Shown: positions 19,393-31,589, counted from the stretch's first letter. The stretch: DNA of 64,000 bases from Conchocele bisecta (GCA_029237695.1 CM055269.1:33713175-33777174); one strand, 5' to 3'. Translations and numbers: made by a program. Notes: generated by a model from the letters alone, not told the origin.

Positions 19393-19550
19393 AGTTCAAC
19401 CTCTCTACAATAGCGACAATAGAGAGGTGGCTGTTGTAGGAAGGTTTAATATAGAGGCAATAGTCCATATGGGATATAGAATATCGGCTGTTACAGAGTG
19501 CGTGTTGTTGTAGAGAGGTGGCCGTTCGCGGAAGTTCCATTCACTGTAGT
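19393..19550. mobile_element. Mariner-like foldback (CCTCTCTACAA type)
   Basis: AACCTCTCTACAATAGCGAC is mirrored near 19500-19520 by GTTGTAGAGAGGTGGCCGTT. A related foldback is at 57109-57172. Non-coding. Confidence 0.5.
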
Positions 19551-19586
19551 TTCCTTATATAATTACTAATTGCGGTCCGTCACGAA

Positions 19587-19690
19587 AAAATGGGGTTTAT
19601 CGAGTTCGCAACCAGTGTAGTCTCTGATCAGCCTGCGCATAAGCGCAGTCTGATCAGAGACTACACTATTCGCTATAAAGTAGAACCATT
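19587..19690. mobile_element. Foldback repeat family B, short internal-deletion copy
   Basis: AAATGGGGTTTATCGAG, then GTAGTCTCTGATCAG and its exact mirror CTGATCAGAGACTAC around a GCGCATAAGCGC loop. Confidence 0.55.
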
Positions 19691-19790
19691 CCCGATGCGT
19701 TTAACGAAAATGTCCAATACATACCAGGCCGCATGTAGAAATATTCCCGGTGAATGAGTTATTAAACGTGGGGGAAAAGGAGGAGCTGGT

Positions 19791-20626
19791 ATGGGGGAAG
19801 AGTAGAAAAAACGAAAATAAAATTGAAATTTACTCCGAAACCTGGTTAGATAGCTTGGAAACGATGTAACGGAGAAAACAAGTTAGGTTTTGAAAATTCG
19901 TCCACAAATTTCTTTTTTAATCTATATTGATTTTATTACGAAAAAAATGTGAATTCAACATGGGGGCTAACCCCATGTTAAATTCACATTTTTTCGTAAT
20001 AAAATCAAAATTTAATGGAATTTTATCAAGTAAAAACAATTGGGTAGGCTGACATTATTGATATTGATGAAAAAGTACATACATTTAAATATTGTTTAGA
20101 TTTAATGTGTGTAATAGCCACACGTTCGTCGGCAGTAAAACGTGGAGTGAGTGAGTGAGTGAATATGGTTTAACGTCCGCTTTTCTGACATAGAGGTACA
20201 AGCCTCAGGGAGTCTACACGCAGACGGGTCAACGGGGTCGTGTCCCGTATCCACCTGTCCGAGGGGGGTAAATCCCAACTTCAGAACTCAATATTTACAA
20301 AATATATATTCAGTCCTGAAATTAGAACAACCTGATCTGGTGCCAGGCCCTCGCCACACCAGCATCATTTATCCCATCCCCTAAAAGTAATAGGATTAGC
20401 ACTAATCTTACTTTTATATATGGGACATAGCCCGACTCAACTCTCACATACAAGAAACCCAAAAATGTACATGAGGGCCAAATCCGGTATAGTGGGTTCC
20501 GGAAAGTATGAACCCAATCGTTAAGCCAGTTTAGTCGCCTTTTACGACAAGCAATGGCTACTGCAGCACTATTCTCAGGATCAGTTGATCCCGCCCCGGT
20601 GCCTGCACGGGGCAGTAAAACGTGGA
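19791..20626. mobile_element. Foldback family F copy 1 interrupted by a SINE-like insertion
   Basis: Family F signature 'ACTCCGAAACCTGGTTAGAT' and a perfect-looking foldback TTACGAAAAAAATGTGAATT...mirror at 19935-20005. Its right terminus (GGCAGTAAAACGTGGA) is split: the same 16 bases occur at 20131-20146 and again at 20611-20626, bracketing the inserted retroposon. Confidence 0.65.
20147..20610 (-). mobile_element. SINE-like retroposon with 16-bp target duplication (family G)
   Basis: A 464-bp insert flanked on both sides by GGCAGTAAAACGTGGA, which is a target-site duplication. On the minus strand it begins CCGTGCAGGCACCGGGGCGG, carries GTCGTAAAAGGCGACTAAAC, and ends in a (TCAC)n tail, the structure of a SINE. 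No A/B box pair was verified. Related partial copies are at about 23080-23225, 23857-24275, 27348-27795 and 38476-38883. Confidence 0.7.
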
Positions 20627-20812
20627 ACAGCCAGTAGTCGCTGTTTTGTGACGGCAGGACATATTTCAACAACAGTTTAGTCCCAACAGTTTAGTTTGTA
20701 TGCCTAATATGGTACGATGTAGTTCCGGGATCCGGTGCAGACAATCTACATATTTTGGGCCTCAGATACACATCTACCTAGACAGTGATGAAACACAGTA
20801 GGAAACAATCAT

Positions 20813-21054
20813 TTAACTCTTTGCATGCTAGCGGCGAAAATATCCGCCAAACGAATTGGGTGTATATGTTTTATTTCTCTCTGTAAATATGTCTTGAAAA
20901 TTTCATTAGAATTGAGTCCTGAGGACTCAATTCTAATGAAATTCCAAGACATATTCCTGATATTTACGGGGAGAAATACAAGAAAATATGAATTTTTGTC
21001 CGCTAGTTTTGAACTATTTCTAGCCCACAAGTTTCCCAGCATGCAAAGAGTTAA
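20813..21054. mobile_element. TTAA-flanked foldback (piggyBac-like MITE), copy 1
   Basis: Bounded by TTAA at 20813-20816 and 21051-21054. Inverted ends are ACTCTTTGCATGC / GCATGCAAAGAGT, and there is an inner foldback on ATTAGAATTGAGTCCTGAGG. TTAA duplication is the hallmark of piggyBac transposition. Confidence 0.7.
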
Positions 21055-21111
21055 TTGTAGATTTGTATCGTATTTCTATGAATGCGTCATGGTGCCAATG
21101 CTAAAATATTT

Positions 21112-21255
21112 ATCTCCTAATACTAAGTCATAATTAGGAGATAGTAAGTCCTAATTAGGATATAATAACTCCTAATTAGGAGATAATAAGTCATAATGAG
21201 GAGATACTAAGTTCTAATTAGGAGTTAGTATCTCCTAATTAAGAGATAAACAATA
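21112..21255. repeat. Degenerate CTCCTAATTAGGAG repeat block
   Basis: About seven variants of TCCTAATTAGGAGATA(GT)AA at roughly 20-22-bp spacing, each itself palindromic, so the whole block can fold in many registers. Confidence 0.65.
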
Positions 21256-21550
21256 TGTTAGCATTGACACCAGGATGCTTCCATATATTTCTGAACCTGT
21301 GCATATAAGTCACGTGCTTAAATCATTGTGGATTGGTGAAAAAAAATGTTTATAATACAGAAAACAATAGGTATGTTTCAGTAGTATAAACATAATTTTC
21401 ACAGGATGATTACTAAATCAGGTTATTTAAATTGATTACACTCGTGTCTATAATGGGAAATTCTTTCTAAATTTAGTATAGTATTCTTACATCTAAACCA
21501 AATATAAAGAAATGACCCAAGTTTACCTTATTGCTACAAGCAGAACAGAA

Positions 21551-21749
21551 TAGACCGTTCACTAAACTTCGTATGACTAAAATGTGCAAAATTATGATAG
21601 CCTGTAAATTTCAATTAATACTGTTTTCGTGCAAACAATTATTGGATTTACATTTATTGAGCATAGGCTGCATATGCAGCCTATGCTCAATAAATGTAAA
21701 TCCATCAATTGAAATTTCCAGACGATCCTAAATTTCGAAGTACGAAGTC
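21551..21749. mobile_element. Foldback MITE family A, copy 5 (ends eroded)
   Basis: The complete inner palindrome around GCATAGGCTGCATATGCAGC is present, with both GGGGCCC termini lost. Confidence 0.75.
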
Positions 21750-22331
21750 TACATGAATTCTATGTTTCTGGTACAAGCATATATAGAGGAAAATGCCAAA
21801 TGATGTCAAACAAAATTATCAGTTTCTGATAGCACGTACGGAATATAACGCATATATTTAGGAATGTGATGAAACAAAATGGTGCGATTGAGTTATACGT
21901 AAATATATACATATGTCATTTACTGCGCATGAAGCGAAAAACCACATACTGGACATCTGCGACAACATCTGCTACATTATAACAGCGTTATAACCCCGGT
22001 CATTTTGTTGTGAGATCGATGTGACCCAGACATAATCCAGATTCACACTGATTATGAAGTAAATGTTCATAATGGTCACGAACAGGGCGTCTTTCATGTT
22101 ATACACTATGTATTCATTTAATTGAAGTATCACTCAGCCTATTTTAGCATGGCACCGCGCCATGCCCGATTTTGGTGACGTCATGCCCGTACAGTAGACT
22201 CTCTCTAAACCGGACACACACGCAGGCTTTGTATACTTACTTGTGTGTGTGCCATCGTCATCTACTTCTGATGGTACTGCCTGTTTAAGTTCACAAAGCA
22301 CAGCCGCGTTCCTTGGCCTAGTCATATGTAT
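21750..22331. other. Gene-free stretch
   Basis: Unique-looking A+T-rich DNA. A lone CTCTCTAAACCGGACACAC near 22201 is a half-copy of the mariner-like foldback family H. Confidence 0.4.
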
Positions 22332-22574
22332 GGGGGCCGTTTCACTAAACTTCGTACGACTAAAATGTTCGTAAATACAAAATTATAATAGTCTGTAAAT
22401 TTCACATTAACAATGTTTTCTTGTAAATAATTATTGGATTTACATTTATTGAGCATAGGCTGCATATACAGCCTATGCTCAATAAATGTAAATCCATAAA
22501 TTGAAATTTCCAGACGATCCTAAATTTGCACTTACGAACATTTTAGTCGTAAGAAGTTTAGTGAAACGGGCCCC
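22332..22574. mobile_element. Foldback MITE family A, copy 6
   Basis: Both ends and the central palindrome are well preserved (GGGGGCCGTTTCAC / GTGAAACGGGCCCC). Confidence 0.85.
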
Positions 22575-22579
22575 TGATC

Positions 22580-22652
22580 TACAGTGGAACCTCTCTAAAC
22601 CGGACACCCTTTGGACCTCCCAGGGTATCCGGTTTAGGGAGTTTCCACTGTA
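22580..22652. mobile_element. TA-flanked mariner-like foldback family H, copy 1
   Basis: A 73-bp near-perfect hairpin: ACAGTGGAACCTCTCTAAAC at the left and its mirror at the right, with TA at both ends. Further copies at 32101-32173 and 36542-36614. Confidence 0.75.
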
Positions 22653-23226
22653 TAACATACGAGTTGCGGCCTCAAAACATGTTCTAATGACGTAATGGTT
22701 ACACTGTATATAATGGCAACATGCTGCCCAAACAAAAATTGTACGGACATAATAATACAAATACATTTGTTGTTGCTTTGTTACAATGTTTTATTACAGT
22801 ATTTAATTTGATTGTACACCGTTACGGACATAATAATTATTCAAACAAAATGATGTAATTTTCAAGTAATATTATGTCTGCGGAATGTGCCCCTTTTTTT
22901 CAAAGATTTACGCGCTAAATGTGTCATTTTTTTGCGGCCTTACTGTGTCCCTTTATAATCCGGGGGGATGGGTATTTAATCGAGTTAAATCCTGTCCTGT
23001 CTGTATATCTTTGTTTACCTGTAGTTTTTAATGATTTTGTTACTTAAATTTACGAGAGATTATTTATTTATTTACATATTTTATTTAATGTTGTTTAACG
23101 GCCTGTCAACAGCTACGGTCATTTCACGCCAGGTTAACGGGGTCGAATCCCATATTTCACCTGTTGTGATCGGACTATTTACAAAAATAAATATGTATTC
23201 AGCCTTGAAATTAGAATAACCCGACC

Positions 23227-23353
23227 TGGGGGCCGTTTCACTAAACTTCCTACGTAAACTTATAATACATGTACTTCTGTAAATTTCACATTAACAATGT
23301 TTTCCTGTCAACAATTATTGGATTTACATTTATTGAGCAAAGGCTGCATATGC
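23227..23353. mobile_element. Foldback MITE family A, copy 7 (left half only)
   Basis: Reads from the terminus GGGGGCCGTTTCAC to the middle (GGCTGCATATGC), then stops abruptly at another foldback. Confidence 0.75.
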
Positions 23354-23690
23354 GGGAGAGAAATAGAGAATAGTAGGTGATTGCCGTGAAGGGGAAAAAA
23401 TATCCGGCAAGGCTCAAGAATTTCTTTATTTCTCATCAGAAGTATATGTTGTGACCACTCATTTGAACCGTCTCGCCGAGACGGTTCAAATGAGTGGTCA
23501 CAACATATACTTTGGTTCAGAAATAAGGAAAATAGATAGAGAATAGTAGGTTAATGCCGTGAATGGGAAAAAATATCTGGCAAGGCTCAGGAAACGGGAT
23601 GGGCGAGGCCATGCCGAGCACATCCCGTTTCCATGCCGCGCCAGATATTTTTTCCCATTCACGGCACTAACCTACTATTCTATTTATCCC
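23354..23690. repeat. Compound foldback of three nested inverted repeats
   Basis: GAATAGTAGGTGATTGCCGT occurs near 23368 and again in variant form near 23545, and is mirrored near 23660. Between them lie two further perfect hairpins, one on GAACCGTCTCGCCGAGACGG and one on AAACGGGATGGGCGAGG. It looks like one foldback inserted in another. Confidence 0.6.
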
Positions 23691-23856
23691 GTCAACACCT
23701 ACAAACGGCTGTAAAATGCAAAAATAGTATTGACTGGATATCAAAAATGTTTCACGGCACCGTGTTTCACGGCACATACGCACTGTGTTGGCGGGATAAA
23801 GAGAGTATGTGGACCAGTCATGATGCTATGTCTGTCTCTGTGACCGAAGATATTTG

Positions 23857-24275
23857 ATTTAGTTTAATGGTGCTTAACGGCCTATCAACAGCCAATGTCA
23901 TTTTAAGCCGGGTTAACGGGGTCGACTCCCACATGTTACATGTTGTAATGGGTGTAAATCCCAAAATCAGAATGAATATTTACAGGAAAAAAAATATATT
24001 CAGCCCTGAAATTAGAATAACCTGAACTGGTATATGGTCCTCACCAAACCAGAGTCATTTAGCCCCACTCACTAAAAGTAATATGATTAGTACTAATTGT
24101 ATTACTTTTAGTATGGATATAACCGGATTCAACTCTCACGTACCAGAAAGTCAAAATGTACCTGAGGATCAAATCGGGGATAACTGTATTCCGTTAAGGA
24201 TTCAACCCATCGTTAAATATACCCTTCGTATGCTCCCAACCAACGGCCCACGAGACCGAGGAGAAGTGTAGTCCC
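23857..24275. mobile_element. Family G SINE-like repeat, partial copy
   Basis: Contains the family phrases CGGCCTATCAACAGCC, ATATTCAGCCCTGAAATTAG and ACCTGAACTGGTATATGGTC in the same order as in 27348-27795 and 38476-38883. Confidence 0.55.
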
Positions 24276-24757
24276 ATACCAGACTGCGAAAACTTGCAGA
24301 CTGTTCTAAGACTTCTCGCGAAGGCAATAAGGCTGAGTGTAGACTGACTGAGTGGGTGTTTACGTCCAAGGTCATAATTATACAAATATGTACCTGTATT
24401 GGGGGAGTAACATACGTTCAGAACTGAACTTGCAATAAACACTTACAACACTGACCTTAACCTCGATTGATCGAGTGATTTGATTATGTAGCCTGGTATT
24501 GATTTATGTAGCTTGTTAGAAGCATGACAGATGATACATCTGTCACGCTTCTAACAAGTTACATAAATCAATAGCAGGTTCCACCAGCATGGTCATATAC
24601 ACTACAAACTCTGTGGCATATGCAATTCATGTTTTACATATGAACATCATATGAATTTTTTCATATGAATTGCATATGTGGCACATTTTGCTGTGTACAG
24701 ACGGGGAAAGAGGTACATGAAGAGACGCCAGAAATAAAATGCAATTAGTGATTTCCT
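24276..24757. other. Gene-free stretch with two small hairpins
   Basis: Hairpins at about 24491-24582 (arms ATTGATTTATGTAGCTTGTT) and about 24618-24680 (arms CATATGCAATTCAT). No gene is seen. Confidence 0.45.
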
Positions 24758-25032
24758 TGTAGCCGATTTCACCAAAATGGCTAAGCATACTTACCTAGCA
24801 AAGTGTACTTTGAGGGAGTAATCATTTATTTTCCCCGAAACGCATAATTTCATATAGAACTAACGACTGCATATATTTGATGATTAAAAGTATGAATACT
24901 GAATGTATTACATTATCACAGCCAAAATGGCTGTGATAAAGTAATAAATTCAGTATATAAAAAAAATCTAATTTCTCCATTTAAAGTGTACTCAGCAAGA
25001 TAAGTATGCTTAATAGCAATTTTGCCTACTGA
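24758..25032. mobile_element. Foldback family D, copy 1
   Basis: Ends GTAGCCGATTTCACCAAAAT / TTGCCTAC. Inner hairpin CATTATCACAGCCAAAATGG...mirror. Other copies at 55789-56095 and 61910-62217. Confidence 0.7.
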
Positions 25033-25739
25033 TTAGACTGTGTGATTACACCACTATTATCGGCATACATGCACACTGGTCGCAAACGTCATACGATCCT
25101 ATTAAACATTAAGGCCATCATATTGATTGATTTAAAACTGTATCCTTAGATCTACGTGCGTAGTAAATCAAGAGGAAATGGTTGCTAGGAAATGTGCAAG
25201 GAGTCATTAACGAGTTAGAACATATTAACCGTTATCTGCTAAAACCGCGCTTCTGTCATTGCCGACCAGCGTGAATCATGATCAACTGTCTTCAGACTGA
25301 TACTAATCCAAACCCGCTCTAGAATGTGTCTTGTATGGATGGTTGGGTGGCAGATGCGCATACTGATCAGGGTCTTCACTGGGCGCAAATGCAATAAACC
25401 CGGTTTTGTCACATTGCGGACAATATTATCAAGAGCTGATATCATTATACGAAGCAAATCCCCTTACGTGGCATAACATCAAGTTGAACGTAAACAAATT
25501 AACGCTCAAGAGCAACGTTAATGGGACGAGACGTCCTACTGAAAGTAGTCCGTATAAAAAAAACAAGAGAGCTCCAAATGGGCCTGTATCGCTCACTAGA
25601 AATTATTATCCCCAATATAAAGTAAATCAGAAACGGCACGAACTGTCGATTAAAAACCAAGTTCTATCAGAATGTGTTCATTGTTCATAGAAAGTCATTT
25701 GAATAATGTTTCAGGTTGTATCAAAATATGTACAGTCCA
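25033..25739. other. Gene-free stretch, unrecognised 94-codon ORF
   Basis: A + strand ORF at 25406-25690 has no recognisable motif or splice context. I treat it as chance. Confidence 0.35.
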
Positions 25740-25747
25740 TTAATGGG

Positions 25748-25797
25748 GGGGGGGGGGGGGGGGGGGGGTGGGGGGGGGGGGGGGGGGGGGGGGGGGG
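25748..25797. repeat. Near-pure poly-G tract
   Basis: About 50 G residues interrupted once by T. It is a mutational and assembly hot spot; the length is probably not exact. Confidence 0.85.
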
Positions 25798-25924
25798 AAC
25801 GAAATACCGGGGGAAACCGGTCAGTATTGCATTTCAAGCACCGAAAGGAAAAGCATAAGCATTTGATCAAGCATATACATATAAACAAATAAATCATAAA
25901 GGCTACTGACCCAATATTTTGAAA

Positions 25925-26690
25925 TTAAGCGTCTTACCAAAGTGATTTTTATGGAACATTCGGCGGCAATCTTGGATGACATAATCATCCGATTTCGACA
26001 AACAAATGCTCCAGAGCGATCGTCTCGTCGATACTTTCTATTCTATATGACATGACCATAGTTGGTCAAATTTGACCCTTACTTGTCCCCCAGGCCCCAC
26101 CCATTTTTGATCGCGGGGTCATTATTTTAACAAATCTGAAAAAGCATTGATTATCTATCATTTCTGCCAAGTATCGTCTAAATCGGTCTAGCAGTTTGTC
26201 AGAAGACGATTCTTTGAGAATTTGACTTAATTTTCTATGGCGGCTATCTTGAACTGTGGGACTATCTACATTTTAACAAATATGACGTAATCATCCGATT
26301 TCGACAAAAAAATGCTTCAGAGTGATCGTCTCCTCGACATCTTCGATTTGATATATAACGTGACAATAGTTGGTCAAATTTGAAATTTGACCCCTACTTT
26401 ACCCCCGGGCCCCGCCCATTTGTGATCCCGGGGTCATCATTTTAACAAATATTAAAGAGCACCGACTATCGATCATTCATGCCAAGTTTCATCGAATCGG
26501 TCTGGCGGTTCGTGGGTAGAATATTTTTAAGAATTTTACCTACTTTTCTACGGCGGCCATCTTGGATATGCAGACGTCCATTTTAATAAATCTGACATGG
26601 ACTAACACTTATACCATTGGTGAACGTCAGCCAAGCGGTTCAGAAGAAGAGGTCGGAAAAGTTTTGACGGACGGACGGACGACGGACGGA
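25925..26690. repeat. Tandem dispersed repeat family J
   Basis: Two to three roughly 330-bp units sharing GGCGGCCATCTTGGATGACA, ATCATCCGATTTCGACAAA and GACCCCGGGGTCATCATTTT. The right end runs into a (GGAC)n microsatellite near 26670. More units are at 30790-31589 and 56395-56535. Confidence 0.6.
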
Positions 26691-26884
26691 CGGAGGAAAA
26701 GCGGTCACATAATAATCTGGATGTTTTGAGGCCACAGACAGTTTGCTTGCAAATCCTGATCCATTACTACACAGAAACATATTTACCAAACCAATGTTCA
26801 GCACATTTGTAGCATTTATTAAATGAATACAAAAAAAACACACGGACATCGTTATCACTAAGCTAATCATAGAACATGCATACC

Positions 26885-27235
26885 CCACATATCGCTTTGA
26901 TAGTAAACGAGGTAAAATTCCAAGTCCAAAAGGGAAGATAATCCATGACCCGGGTGTCGAATCAAAAATCGAAATAAACTTTGCGCATCTACTCATCATA
27001 AGGAAGCTAGTTACCAAGTTTCAAATATGTACCTATTATGGTTTGAACATTTTACGAGTTACAAGGCAAAATTGGGAAACACTAAGTTGAAAAAGGGGAG
27101 ATAATCCATGACCCGGGGCTCGAATCAAACATCGAAATAAACTTTGCGCATCTACTCATCATAAAGGAGTTACATACCAAGTTTCAGCTGTGTAACTATT
27201 ACGGTTTACACGTTTTATGAGTTACATGCTACGGT
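26885..27235. repeat. Dispersed repeat family K, two units
   Basis: Units share GGGAGATAATCCATGACCCG and AAACTTTGCGCATCTACTCA and repeat at about 165 bp. Another pair is at 29360-29715. Confidence 0.55.
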
Positions 27236-27347
27236 CATGCAAGACCGGGCAAACGGGTTCGATCCCGTATTTAACCTGCTGCATCGGCGATGGGATACTC
27301 AATAGCTAGGGATATGTGGCTGTTACTGGAGAAATGGGGCTTATGTG

Positions 27348-27795
27348 TTTTGTTTGTTTGTTTATTTGTTCGGGTTTAACGACCTATCAACAGCTAAGGT
27401 CATTTAAGGCCGGGTCAATGGGTTTAGTACTAAATCCCATATAGTACCTGTACAAGTACATGTACATGTTCAAGTTCATGTACAAATGGGAGAGAAATCC
27501 CAAAATCAGAACTGAATATTTACAATAAAAAAACTATATATTCAGCCCTGAAATCAGAATAATCCTGATCTGATGCCAGGTCCTCGCCACACCAGAATCA
27601 CTTGGCCCCTCCCAAAAGCAGTAGGGTCAATAATAATCTTACTACTATTATAATTGGCAATAACCCAATTCAACTGCCAGGTAACAAAAGAGCCAAAGAT
27701 AAAAACGGCCAAACCAGGCAAATCGTGATTCCTATAAGGAGCAACCTCAACCGTTAATTTACGCCGTCACGCCCGACCACCACCCAATTATGGGT
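27348..27795. mobile_element. Family G SINE-like repeat, copy
   Basis: GACCTATCAACAGCTAAGGT, TATTCAGCCCTGAAATCAG and CTGATGCCAGGTCCTCGCCA occur in the family order. It is followed by a (TG)n and G+C-rich low-complexity run at 27810-27880. Confidence 0.55.
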
Positions 27796-28441
27796 TTTGT
27801 AGATACAGATCAGTCTGTGTTGTGTGTGTGTGTGTGGTGGCGCGGGCGGGCGGCGGGCGGGCGGGCAGTGGGGGGGGGGGTATCTGACAGTTGGTATATA
27901 AGTCACTATTTTACTCGTCCTGTGACACACAAATACTGATCTCGGAGTAACCTCGTCATCAACTGAACTTGCCCTATATGTATCATATCATGGACAAATG
28001 TCTACTATCATGAGTATGGAAAGAAAATAACTTGAAGTCTTTAAACTAGGTTAAACTTTGTTTATTGACCAATACTCACGAGATGTGACCCCATATGTGT
28101 CAGTACATGACATTTGCTGCCTTATCGCATCTACACATTTTGGCAATATTAATTCAGAAAAAAATAATATAAGAATGTCTGTAAATGAAATCAAAAATGT
28201 CTAAACATGACACAAATTTCAGCGTAAGTTCTGTGTATGCCCTTAATTTTCTGTTAACATTCAACGGAATTTACAAAATGTATTGCAGCTCTTCGAAATG
28301 TTGGAAATTTCACATAAGTACTAAGGCAGAAAATCTTTTTTTTTACAAACTGATAGTACTTGTCACTGCAAAGGTCTGCCTAAAACAATTGTATAATTGT
28401 GGCCATGACAGATATGGTGTTTATGGGATTTATGGCCAGCC
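27796..28441. other. Gene-free stretch with GT and GGGC low-complexity
   Basis: (GT)n near 27816-27836, (GGGC)n near 27840-27880, then A+T-rich DNA. No gene is supported. Confidence 0.45.
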
Positions 28442-28542
28442 TACAGTGGGGTCAGCGTGTAAGTGCACACAGAACGAACACGACAGGTTGCTTCCAACCT
28501 GTCATGTTCGTTCATGTGTGCACTTACACGCTGACCCCACTA
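28442..28542. mobile_element. TA-flanked foldback ending ACAGTGGGGTCAGCG
   Basis: A 101-bp hairpin with TA at each end and arms TACAGTGGGGTCAGCGTGTA. A half copy is at 61537-61570. Mariner-like by its TA target. Confidence 0.7.
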
Positions 28543-28856
28543 TAGCTCTCAATAAGCTAGTGAATTCCTGAAGCCGGAGAAGGATCTCTGTTCATCATAT
28601 GATATATTTCACTGACTGAATGTCATCAAACAGTGTAGATCCTGTCACACAGTCACCATTCTGAAAAAAATAAAGTGGACCCCCCCCCCACCCCTATCCT
28701 GGCTGAGAAATTGACTTTAAGGCATTTGTTTGTTATCAAGGATCATGTATATGTATACATGGATTTATCGAAACTGATATTCGGATGCAACCAGAGAAAG
28801 TGTGCAGGAGCTCACGGATACCCCCGGGCGAGGCCTGGTCCGACAAACCAAAACTT

Positions 28857-29334
28857 TAAAGGTACATGCCCACTCAGTACGCACAAAATGTTCTTTATAT
28901 CAGAGATATCATCATGAGACATTCTCTGGCAAAATTACCCCACGTATTGATTGGCATTATTATACATTTTATAGCAGACGTAAATTTCCACACTGATATC
29001 AGGGACAATTACCGTGTTTCCTTAAAATGTTAATGGACATTACTATTTATTCTCTGCATTTATGTTTAGATGTGCAATGATCATACTTTAATATCTGTCA
29101 AAAATATTATTGTTTCAGGTGATGTATTTAATTAGTATAAAAAATTAAAAAATATGCCTCACTTGCATATGAGAATAGCCTGATACGAGAGTCACTATCA
29201 GTAAAATAAATATTACTACATGATTATCTGTATAGCGGGCACTGGTGAAATAGTGACAAAATTCTTTACTTATTTAATTCCTATAAAGAACATTATGTTC
29301 CTACTGAATGGGCATGTACCTTTATAGCAAAATC
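28857..29334. mobile_element. Dispersed element family I, copy 2
   Basis: Inverted ends TAAAGGTACATGCCCACTCA / TGAATGGGCATGTACCTTTA. The interior shares ATGTCCATTAACATTTTAAG-type and ATCAGGGACAATTACCG sequences with the copies at 18.2 and 31.6 kb. Confidence 0.6.
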
Positions 29335-29359
29335 CAATAGAATATGTGTTCATAGAACA

Positions 29360-29715
29360 TATATGTCCCACATATCGCATTGATAGTAAACGAGGCAAAA
29401 TTCGAAGTTCAAAAGGGAGAGATAATCTATGACCCGGGAGTCAAATCAACAATCTAAATAAACTTTGCTCATCTGTTCATCATGAGGAAGCTACATACCA
29501 AGTTTAAGGTCTGTAGCTATTACAGTTTAGACGTTTTACGAGTTACAAGGCAAAATTGCTTTTGTAAGTCAAAAAGGGGGAGATAATCCATGACCCGGGG
29601 GTTGAATCAAAAATCGACATAAACTTTGCAAATCTACTCATCATAAGGAAGCTACATACCAAGTTGCAGGTCTGTAGCTAGTACAGTTTCAAAGTTTTAC
29701 AAGGTTGGTGATGGA
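29360..29715. repeat. Dispersed repeat family K, second pair
   Basis: CCACATATCGCATTGATAGT followed by two units with GAGATAATCCATGACCCGGG, as at 26.9-27.2 kb. It ends near a short (GGAC)-type run at 29725-29750. Confidence 0.55.
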
Positions 29716-30169
29716 TGGATGGAAGCATGGACGGATGAGACGGACGGACAAGGGTAACACTAAATGCCCCCTCCACTAATGTGGTGGGGCATATAAATAA
29801 TAAGCACAGACCAACAAATGGACAGATGGACGACCACCAGACGGAAATGCAAAAACTTTTTACCCCTTGACATGCTTCGAAAGCCGGGTAAATGCGGTAA
29901 AATCACTGCTTGATTTCCAGAATGGCAACACACACAGACCATGGTGAGACTGCCAATATGTGGCTATGCTGGTTGCATATGTCATAAGGTCCCTATTCTC
30001 AACCAGTGGAGAAATTAAAGCCATCAATGTTATCGACAGAAATGTTGCTTTTTTCTAAAGACACTGGGTCTCAGGTGTGGATAGACAAACGCGAGACAAG
30101 GATGCAAGAGATATTGTTTTACAGTAGATATAAATTGCTTTTCTGAACCAATATGTACAGGGAGTAACC

Positions 30170-30394
30170 TGGGGCCCGTTTCACTAAACTTCGTACGACT
30201 AAAATGTTCGTAAGTGCAAAATTATGATAGTCTGTAAATTTCACACTAACACAGCTTTCTTGTTAACAATTATTGGATTTACATTTATAGAGCATGCTCA
30301 ATAAATGTAAATCCATGAATTGAAATTTCCAGACAATTCTAAATTTGCGCTTACGAACATTTTAGTCGCAAGAAGTTTAGTGAAACGGCCCCCT
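30170..30394. mobile_element. Foldback MITE family A, copy 8
   Basis: Ends CTGGGGCCCGTTTCAC / GTGAAACGGCCCCCTG, with the central palindrome shortened to about 20 bp of loop. Confidence 0.85.
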
Positions 30395-30789
30395 GAAAAC
30401 CTGGATATGTTAAAAATTAAATATGCATAATTATAGTTGGATCATGTCATAACAATTAATAATTAACCATTTCAACACCACAGGCCTGTATAGTGGTATT
30501 GGCAAATAGTGTAGATCCAGACGTGGCAAGGGTGAAAGGGTTAAGTGTCACACATTGTACTTACTGGTACAAATATAGTAGAAATCTATTAGCAAATTAT
30601 CTCCCACGTTTATCAGTTTGTGATAGTATATACATGTAGTTAAAAAAGCACAATATCATTATAATATAATCAAAAAAAATGATGCATTTGGTTGACAATG
30701 GTAAAGTGAACAAGAAGGCCATGATGGCCCTAATTCGCTCACCTGACTCCATGAACACCAGAGGAGAATGTGACATTGAGTTCATGTGT

Positions 30790-31589
30790 TTTAAAAAAAT
30801 TGTGCTATTTTTAGATGGTGGTCATCTTGGATTAAGCGACGACTCTCATTTTACCAAATCTGAAAATGCTTCACCCAAGGATCTTAACTTCCTATGAAGT
30901 TTGGCCAGCATCGGCCATGTGGTTCCTGAGAAAAAGACGTTCAAAATCTTGAATAAATGGACCTTTTGGTGGCCATCATGGATGACATAATCATCCGATT
31001 CCGACAAATATTGCACCAGAGCAATCGCCTCATCGATAACTTCAATTTGATACATGGCATGAGCATATTCGGTTAAAAATAAAATTTGACCCCAATTTGA
31101 CCCCACATGCCATGCCCATTTTTGACCCCGGGGTCACCATTTTCGCAAGTTTGAAAGAGCATTGTAAATCGATCATTCCTACCAAGTTTAGTCGAAATCC
31201 GGCCAGCGGTTCATGAGAAGAAGATTTTTTAAAGAATTTATGCTATTTTTAGACGGCGGCCATCTTGGATTAGCGATGACCTCCATTTTAACAAATCTGA
31301 AAAGGGTTCACCCATGGACCATAACTTTTAAGTTTGGCTACCATGGGCCAAGCGGTTCATGTGAAGAAGAATTTTGAAATCTAATAAAAGAACGACCTTT
31401 TGACATTTAGGCGGCCATCTTGGATGACATAACAATCCGATTTCGACAAAAAATGTACCAGAGTGATCGCCTCATTGATACCTTCAGTTTGATATATAAC
31501 ATGACCATATTCGGTCAAAAATAAAATTTGACCCCACGGGCCACGCCCATTTTTGACCCCGGGGTCACCATTTTAACAACTTTGAAAGA
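30790..31589. repeat. Tandem dispersed repeat family J, second block
   Basis: Two and a half units with GGCGGCCATCTTGGAT, GACATAATCATCCGATT and GACCCCGGGGTCACCATTTT. Confidence 0.6.

Noticed and set aside
20322..20672. 116-codon minus-strand ORF
   Set aside because: It lies inside the SINE-like insertion and extends across its target duplication, so it is not a gene.
25406..25690. 94-codon ORF near the poly-G tract
   Set aside because: No domain, no splice context and no neighbouring gene; length is compatible with chance.
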